A stretch of 64,000 nt of DNA from Caldithrix abyssi DSM 13497. GTDB taxonomy: Bacteria > Calditrichota > Calditrichia > Calditrichales > Calditrichaceae. Positions 1 through 7,803 of the stretch are shown in pieces. The DNA is taken from the NCBI RefSeq assembly GCF_001886815.1, contig NZ_CP018099.1:2354501-2418500 (forward strand), read 5' to 3'. Numbering within the stretch: position 1 is the first letter of the stretch; each line of letters begins with the position of its first letter. A program made the translations under genes and the position numbers. Under the pieces are notes generated by a model, which worked only from the letters and a program-made list of their open reading frames with translations, was not told where the DNA came from and did not search any database.

Positions 1-1
1 T

Positions 2-1102
2 GCGCACGATTTTAACAATATTCTGGAAATTTTACTGGGCAATTACACCATTTTAAAAGATGCGCTGGCGCCTGACTCCGAATTGTACTTTTCGTTAGAG
101 CTCATCCGCCAGGCCATTGAACGCGGAAAGAACCTTGTTCATAATCTGCTTACTTTTGCCAGTAAAAAAGAGCCGAAATACATTGTATTGGACCTGAATA
201 AAGAGATCATGCATGTTGTGGAGTTGTTGCAGCAAACCACGCCGCGCGCCATCTATTTTGATTTACACTTGAGCGAGGAAAGGATCTGGATACGGTTTGA
301 CCAGGTCCAGATTCAGCAGATGATTTTAAATTTGTGTTTGAATGCCATCGACGCCATCAAGGCTAAAAAGCCACAGGGAACGATTACGATCAGAACGAAA
401 GTCCTCTCAAAAGAGGCTATAAAATCAATTCCCCGCCTTTCCGACATCTCGCATGTGGCCCTGCTTGAGATTGAAGACGACGGCATCGGAATTGATGATC
501 AGACGCAGAAATTTTTGTTCGATCCTTTTTTTACCACCAAAAAACGGGGCACCGGCCTGGGGCTGTCAGTGGTTTTTGGCGTGGTTAAAAGCATTAAAGG
601 GCATATTCAGATCAAAAGCGTTCCGGGCGAAGGGAGTTGTTTTTCCTTTTATTTGCCGATGACGGCCCCCGCAGAACAGCCGGTAAAAAAAACCGTTCAA
701 ACAGAGAAGAAAAGTCCCGTGCGTCACGGTAGCCAGGCGCGCATTTTGTTGGTAGAAGACGACACGCTCCTGAGCAAGATGTTAACTTACATTTTAAATC
801 GCTACGGTTACAGAGTTCAACAGATTTATTCGGGACGTCAGGCGCTGACCTATTTCGAAAATCATGCGGATGAGATCGATCTGGCCATTCTGGATTACGA
901 TATACCGGAATTAAACGGCTGGGAATTAGCCCAAAAAATTTTGCAACGCCGCGTCGATTTAAAAATCATTCTGACCAGCGGATTTCTGGATCCTGAGGTA
1001 AGAGAACGTATCGAAGAACACGATGAAATTAAGTTGTTCGAAAAGCCCTACGAACCCGAACAGTTATTAGAATACTTGATTGATTATCTCGATCAAAAAT
1101 GA
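2..1102 (+). CDS. Hybrid sensor histidine kinase / response regulator, 5'-truncated by window edge
   Basis: The open frame is already running at base 2, where it reads AHDFNNIL, the phosphoacceptor-histidine box of a HisKA dimerisation domain, so the true start and any sensor domains lie upstream of the window. Next comes a HATPase domain with N-box CLNAIDAI, G1 box DDGIGID and G2 box GTGLGLS. The C-terminal receiver domain has the acidic pair VEDD, the phosphoacceptor aspartate in LDYDIPELNG, the switch region ILTSG and the KPYEP lysine. It should autophosphorylate on His and pass the phosphate to its own Asp. No DNA-binding output domain is present, so the phosphorelay partner or target is unknown. 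A TTG at 83 could be mistaken for a start, but the kinase homology continues upstream of it. Confidence 0.9.
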   Translation, partial: AHDFNNILEILLGNYTILKDALAPDSELYFSLELIRQAIERGKNLVHNLLTFASKKEPKYIVLDLNKEIMHVVELLQQTTPRAIYFDLHLSEERIWIRFDQVQIQQMILNLCLNAIDAIKAKKPQGTITIRTKVLSKEAIKSIPRLSDISHVALLEIEDDGIGIDDQTQKFLFDPFFTTKKRGTGLGLSVVFGVVKSIKGHIQIKSVPGEGSCFSFYLPMTAPAEQPVKKTVQTEKKSPVRHGSQARILLVEDDTLLSKMLTYILNRYGYRVQQIYSGRQALTYFENHADEIDLAILDYDIPELNGWELAQKILQRRVDLKIILTSGFLDPEVRERIEEHDEIKLFEKPYEPEQLLEYLIDYLDQK

Positions 1103-1192
1103 GTTCCTTTCAAAAAAAGATCGGCTGTTTTTTTGCAGCCAATAAAATCCATTTTTTAAAGCAAGCGCATTTAAAATTGAAAAAGGAAACTT

Positions 1193-3046
1193 ATGAAAAA
1201 AATTAAAACTGAAATTTTAATCGTCGGCGCAGGAGCCAGCGGCGTGTGCGCAGCCATCCAGGCGGCGCGCATGGGACGCAAGGTGGCGCTGGTGGAAGAA
1301 TCGCCCTGGCTGGGCGGCATGCTGACCGCCGCGGGTGTTTCGGCCATTGACGGCAACCATAAACTGCCTTCCGGATTGTGGGGGGAGTTTCGCAGCAGAC
1401 TGTACGACCATTACGGCGGCCCCCAGGCGGTGGAAACCGGTTGGGTGAGCAACACGTTGTTTGAACCAAAGGTTGGGGAGCGCATTTTGCGCGACATGGC
1501 GCTCAGCGCGGGAGATGTGCATCTATTCCATGGCTTTTTTCCTGTAGAAGTTTTAATGGAAAAAGACAGAATTATGGGCGTGCGCTTTAGTAACGATCAA
1601 AAGCAGCAAATGGAAATTCGCGCCCTTTACACGATCGACGCCACGGAATATGGCGACGTTATCGCATTGAGCGGCGCGGAATTTCGCTACGGTCGCGAAA
1701 GCGCGGCCGAAACCGGCGAACCCGGCGCTCCTGCAAAAGCAGATCGCTTTGTTCAGGACCTGACTTATGTGGCCGTTTTAAAAGATTACGGCCCCGATGC
1801 GGACAAAACCATTTCCAGGCCGCAGGATTACGATCCGCATGAATTTAAAGGCTGTTGCCGCGAATGGGGCGATGAGTTTCAGAAAAATACAATTGACGCC
1901 CAAAGGATGCTGGAGTACGGACGCCTGCCCGGCGATAAGTTTATGATTAACTGGCCGCGCAACGGCAACGATTATTTTTCCCATTTAGCCGTGATGGATC
2001 GGGCCGGTCGGCTGGCCGAAATCGAAAAGAGTAAAGCCGTTACTTTGCGTTTTGTGTACTTCATCCAGCAGCAGTTGGGTTTTAAAAATCTGGGCCTGGC
2101 CGACGATGAATTTCCGACGTCGGATCGCCTGGCGCTCATTCCCTACATCCGCGAAGGTCGAAGAATTGTCGGTAAATCAACCTTGAAATTGCAATATATT
2201 TTGCATCCCTATTCCGCAGAGGCCGCAGGACTTTACCAGCAGGGCATTGCCGTAGGGAACTATCCGCTGGATCATCACCATGACAAAGCGGGCATTGCGG
2301 TTGATGAAGAATATGCGCCCATTCCGGCTTTCAATGTGCCCTTTGCCTGTCTGATTCCACAAAAAGTACGAGGATTAATTGCAGCAGAAAAGAGTATCTC
2401 CGTCACGCACATGGTGAACGGCTGCACGCGCCTGCAGCCGGTTGTCATGCAGATCGGTCAGGCGGCCGGCGCCGCTGCCGCGCTGGCCGTTGAGAAAGAT
2501 CGGCCGGTAGAAAAATTGAATGTGCGCGAACTGCAGGAAACGCTTTTGCAAGCCGGAATGTGGTTGATGCCCTTTACCGACGTCACGCCCGAGCACTGGG
2601 CGTTTAAATCGTTGCAGCGCGTTGCCCTGTGCGGACTTTTAAAAGGGCAGGGTAAAGCAAGCGACTGGGCTAACGAATTTTACATCTTTCCCGAGAAACC
2701 TGTTACCGCCCGGGAGGCGGTTGAGGCCTTAAGTGCGTTGAATCCGGAGTTTAAGGTAAATAATGATCTCCATTTCCCGGAAAACCTGGAGCATTCCTTA
2801 ACGCGCCAGGAGGGCGTGCGTATGATCTGGCAGGCGCTTGGCTCGCCAAAAGAAAGCGTTAATCTGTTTTTAAACGATGTGCAGGATTTAGCCGTTGATT
2901 TTATTCTGGCTCAAAATCTGGGAGCGCCGTGGATCGATTTCGAAAAGGAATTATTTTACCCCAAGGAACCTATGACGCGCTCTGTATTTGCGCATTTGAT
3001 CGACCATTTGTTCCAGCCTTTTAAAAAGCCGTTATTTTTTGAATGA
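1193..3046 (+). CDS. FAD-dependent oxidoreductase with SLH-like C-terminal segment
   Basis: A 617-aa protein that opens with a Rossmann dinucleotide-binding motif (VGAGASGVCAA, about residues 8-18) and a following acidic strand end (ALVEE), typical of the FAD-dependent oxidoreductase family PF12831. The ATG at 1193 has a good ribosome site (AAAGGAAAC). There is no signal peptide, so the protein is probably cytoplasmic. Residues from about 460 onward depart from the flavoprotein fold: DVTPEHWAFKSLQRVALCGL looks like an S-layer-homology repeat, and a second weaker one may follow (PMTRSVFAHLIDHLF). The substrate cannot be read from sequence. The next gene begins 46 bases downstream on the same strand, but no functional link is obvious. 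Confidence 0.8.
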   Translation: MKKIKTEILIVGAGASGVCAAIQAARMGRKVALVEESPWLGGMLTAAGVSAIDGNHKLPSGLWGEFRSRLYDHYGGPQAVETGWVSNTLFEPKVGERILRDMALSAGDVHLFHGFFPVEVLMEKDRIMGVRFSNDQKQQMEIRALYTIDATEYGDVIALSGAEFRYGRESAAETGEPGAPAKADRFVQDLTYVAVLKDYGPDADKTISRPQDYDPHEFKGCCREWGDEFQKNTIDAQRMLEYGRLPGDKFMINWPRNGNDYFSHLAVMDRAGRLAEIEKSKAVTLRFVYFIQQQLGFKNLGLADDEFPTSDRLALIPYIREGRRIVGKSTLKLQYILHPYSAEAAGLYQQGIAVGNYPLDHHHDKAGIAVDEEYAPIPAFNVPFACLIPQKVRGLIAAEKSISVTHMVNGCTRLQPVVMQIGQAAGAAAALAVEKDRPVEKLNVRELQETLLQAGMWLMPFTDVTPEHWAFKSLQRVALCGLLKGQGKASDWANEFYIFPEKPVTAREAVEALSALNPEFKVNNDLHFPENLEHSLTRQEGVRMIWQALGSPKESVNLFLNDVQDLAVDFILAQNLGAPWIDFEKELFYPKEPMTRSVFAHLIDHLFQPFKKPLFFE

Positions 3047-3092
3047 AAAAATAACCAGCGTGTAAAACATAAACTTTTGGAGAATCTTTAAA

Positions 3093-3776
3093 ATGCACAG
3101 AGCTTCTTTTTTAGGTTTAATCCTGTTCTTGCTTATCGCACCGGGACTCGTTCAGGCACAAAGTGTTGCCGATCCCGATCCGCAACGCTTTGTTAAGGAA
3201 ATTGATCATTTTATCCGCTACGATCAAAAGAATAGCTTTCCGCAAAAGGCCGTTCTTTTTATCGGTAGCTCCAGCATTCGTTTGTGGAAAACGCATCTGG
3301 CCTTTCCGGAAATACCGGTCATTAATCGCGGCTTTGGCGGTTCGCACATTTCCGATGTTTTGTTCTATTACGAAAAGCTGGTTAAAAAATACCAACCGCA
3401 AACCATCGTCTTTTACGCCGGCGACAATGATATTGCAGCGGGAAAATCGGTGGAACAGACGGTTGCCGATTTTAAGACCTTTGTGGCAAAGGTTAAAAAA
3501 GACCTGCCCTTTACAAAAATCATCTATTTGCCCATTAAGCCATCGTTGTTGCGCTGGAATTTCTGGCCGGCCATGCAAAAGGTGAATCAGGTCATCAGCA
3601 ATATTTGCGCTGCAGATTCAATGCTCAAATATGTTGATACGGCATCCGTTTTATTGGACGACTCCGGTAAGCCAGATAGCACGTTTTTCATGGAAGACGG
3701 TTTGCACTTGAATGAAAAGGGCTACCAGAAGTGGAACGCCCGTTTGAGTCCCATCTTAAATATACTAAACCATTGA
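3093..3776 (+). CDS. Secreted SGNH/GDSL-family hydrolase
   Basis: A 227-aa protein with a clear signal peptide (hydrophobic residues 6-20, cleavage likely after VQAQ). The SGNH blocks are visible: FIGSSSIRLW (block I, catalytic Ser about residue 60), NRGFGGSHISD (block II Gly), FYAGDNDIA (block III Asn) and DGLHLNEKGY (block V Asp and His). The family includes esterases, lipases and carbohydrate acetyl-esterases. The GSSSIRLW form is common in the platelet-activating-factor acetylhydrolase-like branch. The product is probably periplasmic or secreted. AGAATCTT lies upstream of the ATG as a modest ribosome site. The substrate is not predictable. Confidence 0.85.
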   Translation: MHRASFLGLILFLLIAPGLVQAQSVADPDPQRFVKEIDHFIRYDQKNSFPQKAVLFIGSSSIRLWKTHLAFPEIPVINRGFGGSHISDVLFYYEKLVKKYQPQTIVFYAGDNDIAAGKSVEQTVADFKTFVAKVKKDLPFTKIIYLPIKPSLLRWNFWPAMQKVNQVISNICAADSMLKYVDTASVLLDDSGKPDSTFFMEDGLHLNEKGYQKWNARLSPILNILNH

Positions 3777-3843
3777 AATGGCATTCAAAAGGTGAGTCGA
3801 TCCAGTAGAGTAAGCTAATCTATGCAATAAAAAAAGAGGCACC

Positions 3844-5406
3844 ATGAAAGCAATTGTTATTATTTCGGTTTTATTCAGTTTTGCATTTTTTACGCGTTGC
3901 GCCCAACATCCCTATCCCGAAGAAGTGCGCCAGGCGCTTGAACTGGCCGGCCCCAATCGTGGGGAACTGGAAAAGACGCTGGAGCATTACCGCCAGACGG
4001 GCGATTCTTTGAAATTAAAGGCCGCATTTTATTTAATAGGCAACATGTCCGATAAAGGATATTTTATTTACACGCTTAAGGACACGGCCGGCAACGAGGT
4101 AGCATTTAATGTTCTGGATTATCCGGATTACAGGACCATGGTAGCCGCCTGGGATTCCATTGCCGCCATCCGTGGCGAACTCGATTTTGAAAAAAAGGAG
4201 TTTATTAAAGACCTACATGTCATCAAAAGCGAATTTTTGATCCGCAATATTGATCTGGCTTTTGAAGCATGGCAAAAAAAGCCGTGGGCGCGGTTTTTGA
4301 CTTTTGAGCAGTTCTGCCGCTACATTTTGCCGTATCGGGGCAGTAACGAACCGCTGGAAGATTGGCGCAGCTATTTTTATGAGAAATACCAATGGCTCGA
4401 CTCCGCATTCGCTTCTTCAAACGATGTGGCGCAGATCGCCGCGGCCATTAATAACGACTTAAAGTCGTGGTTTAAGTTTGATGATCGATTTTACCGGCAT
4501 CCCACCGATCAGGGTTTAAAGGAAATGTTAAGAAATAAGATGGGCCGTTGCGAAGATATGGCCAACCTGGCCATTTTTGCCATGCGGGCCAATGGATTGG
4601 CCGTAACCAGCGATTACACGCCTTACTGGGCCGACGCGGCCAACAATCACGCCTGGAATGCCTTAATCGATCCTTCCGGTCGGGCTATTCCTTTTATGGG
4701 AGGCTTGTTTAATCCGGGCGCTTATTCATTACCCAACCGTATCGCCAAAGTCTATCGCAAAACGTTTGAACATCATAAAGAGAATTTAATCTTTAAAGTA
4801 AAAAACCGCCGTAAAATACCACGCTGGCTGGCCGGCAAAAGCTACATTGATGTGACAACTCAATACGTGCCCACGGCAAATGTGGAATTAACTCTGGAAA
4901 AAGAACGACCCGATTCCGTTCGTTTTGCTTATTTGTGCGTCTTTAACAGCGGCGAATGGAAGGCCATTCACTGGGCGGAAATTAAAGAGGACAGAGCTGT
5001 ATTTACCGATATGGGAAAGGATCTCGCCTATCTTCCCGCTTATTATCTGGATCAAACGATTGTTCCGGCAGGCCCGCCCTTTATCCTGCAGAAATCCGGC
5101 AACATCTTAAAATTGATTCCCGATACGGCGTCCACCGCAACGCTCAAGTTGATCTCCACCATGAAGCGCATAACCACCCAGGCCACGGATAGTAAAAAGA
5201 AGAGTTTTCTGGAAAACGGCGCTGCGTATGAACTGTTTTTCTGGGACGGAGATTGGCAGTCGTTGGGAACGAAAGAAGTGCGGCAAAACCAACCGCTGGT
5301 TTTTGAAAAAGCGCCGTCCAATGCGTTGTACTGGCTGGTTAAAAAAGGCTCCAAAAAGTACGAACGCATCTTTATTTACAGGGACGGGGAACAAGTGTGG
5401 TATTAA
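3844..5406 (+). CDS. Transglutaminase-like domain protein, probable lipoprotein
   Basis: A 520-aa protein. The N-terminus is a signal sequence ending at Cys19 (FFTRCAQ), which resembles but does not cleanly match a lipobox. The central part has a transglutaminase/cysteine-protease-like core: Cys236 in MGRCEDMANL, His269 in NNHAWN, and Asp276 a few residues later as a candidate third member of the triad. This order (C, H, D) is that of the transglut_core superfamily. The C-terminal 200 residues look like beta-sandwich sequence and I do not recognise them. Families like this in Bacteroidota-type genomes are usually surface or periplasmic peptidases acting on peptides or on isopeptide bonds. The role here is unknown. 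Confidence 0.7.
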   Translation: MKAIVIISVLFSFAFFTRCAQHPYPEEVRQALELAGPNRGELEKTLEHYRQTGDSLKLKAAFYLIGNMSDKGYFIYTLKDTAGNEVAFNVLDYPDYRTMVAAWDSIAAIRGELDFEKKEFIKDLHVIKSEFLIRNIDLAFEAWQKKPWARFLTFEQFCRYILPYRGSNEPLEDWRSYFYEKYQWLDSAFASSNDVAQIAAAINNDLKSWFKFDDRFYRHPTDQGLKEMLRNKMGRCEDMANLAIFAMRANGLAVTSDYTPYWADAANNHAWNALIDPSGRAIPFMGGLFNPGAYSLPNRIAKVYRKTFEHHKENLIFKVKNRRKIPRWLAGKSYIDVTTQYVPTANVELTLEKERPDSVRFAYLCVFNSGEWKAIHWAEIKEDRAVFTDMGKDLAYLPAYYLDQTIVPAGPPFILQKSGNILKLIPDTASTATLKLISTMKRITTQATDSKKKSFLENGAAYELFFWDGDWQSLGTKEVRQNQPLVFEKAPSNALYWLVKKGSKKYERIFIYRDGEQVWY

Positions 5407-5964
5407 AAAGGAATTTTATCCAATGTAGCGGAGCTGTAATCAAATAACCATCCTTTTTCACGCAAATTTTGCAGATAATAGCAAAAAAAATAAAAAAATT
5501 CGCGTTAATCTTCGCGAGCTGGTGAAAGTAAATTCTTCCACCATGAAAAAAGGAGAAGAATCTTAAACTATTCAATCACTAAGGTAATTCAAAAATAGTC
5601 GCATCTCGCAAGGGGGGAGCAGACCTTACGAAAGAAGTATTCCTAAAACAATTGCGCCAGACACCTTAAGATTGTGGGGAATGAAACAGAAAAGGCATTG
5701 ATGGAGCGTCTCCACAGAGTAAAAATATTCTAATTTTTTAGATTCAATTTCTCTTACACCAGTCTCCTGTCAGGAAAGAATTTACACAAAAAATTAGACT
5801 TGACTTTCTCCTTTCTGCCAAACAAATGCTTAATAAGCATACCTGTTGCTAAATCTTTAAGGGATTGTCTTAGCGTATATGGACAGAATTACACTACGTT
5901 AAATGTGAGCCTTCGAGCCATTTATTAAATGGCGGCCATATCGAAGGGTATTTTTTAGTTTCCG
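5407..5964. other. Intergenic region between convergent genes
   Basis: This stretch separates the end of the transglutaminase-like gene from the end of the minus-strand defence-like operon. I see no credible gene. It contains fragments resembling the degenerate intergenic repeats found elsewhere in the window (for example GAAGTATTCCTA near 5635, related to AGTATTCTAA at 41046) and a hairpin close to its right edge, annotated separately. Confidence 0.6.
5910..5956 (+). terminator. Two-tier hairpin with T-run, possible terminator
   Basis: The inner stem GCCATTT/AAATGGC is perfect with a 3-base loop (5917-5933). An outer stem CCTTCGA/TCGAAGG (5910-5916 with 5941-5947) encloses it, and TTTTTT follows at 5951-5956. 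As a plus-strand terminator it would end transcription coming from the left. It also lies just past the stop codon of the minus-strand ATPase gene, where the other side is less T-rich, so it may serve both directions or may be a structured repeat. Confidence 0.5.
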
Positions 5965-7803
5965 CTAGAATTTTCTCACGAAGTTCAATTTCTCACCAGT
6001 TTTTTGAATTATAATTTCTTCCCAGAAATCTGCGCTTTTGAATTTATCCGATTTTTCATAATAGGAATCATACATTTTTTGCAAAGATTCATAACTGTGT
6101 TGCAAAAAACCTTTATTGCCATTTTTATGCACATAATAGTTAATCATTCCAGCGCCAAGCACACTTTCTGAACCAGGCATTTTGATTAATTTAAACTCGT
6201 CATGAATGATGATTTCAAATTTATATCTATCCGAGCTGTTTGCGTCGGTTAATTCAAATTCTAATTTGTCACCATGTTTTAGCACTGTTTTAAATTTAAT
6301 TTCCCGTAAATCTTCAAGAGTTTTGATGCAAGATGCAATCTCGGAATTAAATTTTGGAACGTCATAACTGCTGTGGCTTAGCGGATTAAAAATAAATTTA
6401 CGGTGGCTATCTAAGTTTTTGAACAAAGTTACATCCAGACCACTTTTTTGGGCATACTCAATACATTTTTGAATTTTTCCATCCAGGTTTAATTCTGTAT
6501 AGTCCTTTGACAATTGCAATCTTTTGGGCAAAAATTCTGCACAGAAATTTTCCGCTTCTTTACGTAGAAAATTACCGGCCGCTTCATATTCTTTTTGGTA
6601 AAAGTATTTTTTTGCCTTATGCAAAAAGCTCTTGGATTCAATAACGATTGGCTGCGGTATGCCATCCTTTTCGTATTCATAAAGTTCCAATTGCTTCCAT
6701 TTTTCGGATTGATTCAGTTTCTTAATTTTGTGTTTTGTCAATTCATAAAAATGACGGTCATGGGTCATGATGATTATTTGGTAATCGGAAAATTCGGTGA
6801 GAATATAATCCAAAACCACGTCCCGGTTACTCATGTCCAGACTGATTAAAAGGTCGTCCAAAACCAGAATTTTAGGCGCAGCAGAAAGATATTTTGCCTT
6901 CAGAACGGCGAAGCGCACGGATAGCGCAATAGCCGTGAGTTTTGCTTCATTTAAAAATATATGTGGTTTTCTTATACGGGTATGGCCTTCGTCAAAATAA
7001 TCATTTTGATATTCAACAACAATTTTTAAAATTGGCTTTGTTAAAATACGGTATCCTTTCCTATCGCCGGGTCTTCCATAAATACATCGATTGTAATCAA
7101 ATTTGATCCTATAGGGTTTCTTAAAATAATTATTTAGGATTTCATTGGATGTTTCCGTAATACTGTTCAAGAAAAATGTGAACTCGCTATTAAATTTTGA
7201 TACCATTTTCTGAAATGTATTATATTCTTTTGAATATTTGTAATAATTATCCGGCTTGTTTTTTAAAAGATAAGTCCACCAATCGGCGGCGTTGTTATTA
7301 CCGGTCGTTCCATCATAATGAACAAAGGGTTTTCTAAAACTAATGAAGGGCAATACTTCGCTTTCAAAAAGTGAAAACCATTCGATTTCCTGACTGTTGC
7401 GGAAATTGTGCATTCTGGAAAGAATTTTATAGTTCATTAAATCGCTGGCAAAGGCAGCTTCTTTTACCAGAGTGCCTGCTTTGGTATTGATAACATCTTT
7501 GGAAATCGTCTTTTCCGTTAATGTGCCGTCATCTGATTTGAATTGCACTTTAATGAAACTATCATCATTAATAGCAAAATGATTAATTAGGTTCTCTGGT
7601 TTGGATGAATCAAAGTATTTAGAAATTTCGGTGTTTTTTGATTTAAAGATGCTCTGAAGAAAAGTATAAATAGCCCAATAGATGCAGCTTTTGCCGCTTC
7701 CGTTTTCGCCGTAGAGCAAAATGTTCTTGCTCTCAAAATTGAGCGACACTTCGCCGTAAAAGAATTTGAAGTTTTTGAGTATAAGTTTGTTGATGCGCTG
7801 CAT
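5965..7803 (-). CDS. ABC/RecF-type AAA ATPase, third gene of a restriction-like cassette
   Basis: A 612-aa protein with the head-domain layout of SMC/RecF/ABC ATPases but no long coiled coil. It has Walker A GENGSGKS (residues 32-39), a degenerate signature-like segment LNEAKLTAIALS (about 284-295), Walker B ILVLDDLLISLD (312-323) and an H-loop MTHDR (His348). The last 250 residues form a separate domain that includes RKEAENF and RKFIFNPLSH (Arg468 to His477), reminiscent of helical HEPN-like or abortive-infection ATPase tails. The start ATG shares one base with the stop of the methyltransferase gene (TAATG), so translation is probably coupled. Such ATPases in defence operons usually sense or load on foreign DNA, or control a toxic effector. 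Its exact job is unknown. Confidence 0.85.
   Translation of the reverse strand: MQRINKLILKNFKFFYGEVSLNFESKNILLYGENGSGKSCIYWAIYTFLQSIFKSKNTEISKYFDSSKPENLINHFAINDDSFIKVQFKSDDGTLTEKTISKDVINTKAGTLVKEAAFASDLMNYKILSRMHNFRNSQEIEWFSLFESEVLPFISFRKPFVHYDGTTGNNNAADWWTYLLKNKPDNYYKYSKEYNTFQKMVSKFNSEFTFFLNSITETSNEILNNYFKKPYRIKFDYNRCIYGRPGDRKGYRILTKPILKIVVEYQNDYFDEGHTRIRKPHIFLNEAKLTAIALSVRFAVLKAKYLSAAPKILVLDDLLISLDMSNRDVVLDYILTEFSDYQIIIMTHDRHFYELTKHKIKKLNQSEKWKQLELYEYEKDGIPQPIVIESKSFLHKAKKYFYQKEYEAAGNFLRKEAENFCAEFLPKRLQLSKDYTELNLDGKIQKCIEYAQKSGLDVTLFKNLDSHRKFIFNPLSHSSYDVPKFNSEIASCIKTLEDLREIKFKTVLKHGDKLEFELTDANSSDRYKFEIIIHDEFKLIKMPGSESVLGAGMINYYVHKNGNKGFLQHSYESLQKMYDSYYEKSDKFKSADFWEEIIIQKTGEKLNFVRKF

Noticed and set aside
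453-662. Open frame of 69 codons inside the first kinase gene
   Set aside because: It lies wholly within the HATPase domain of the real gene in another frame and has no ribosome site or recognisable protein features.
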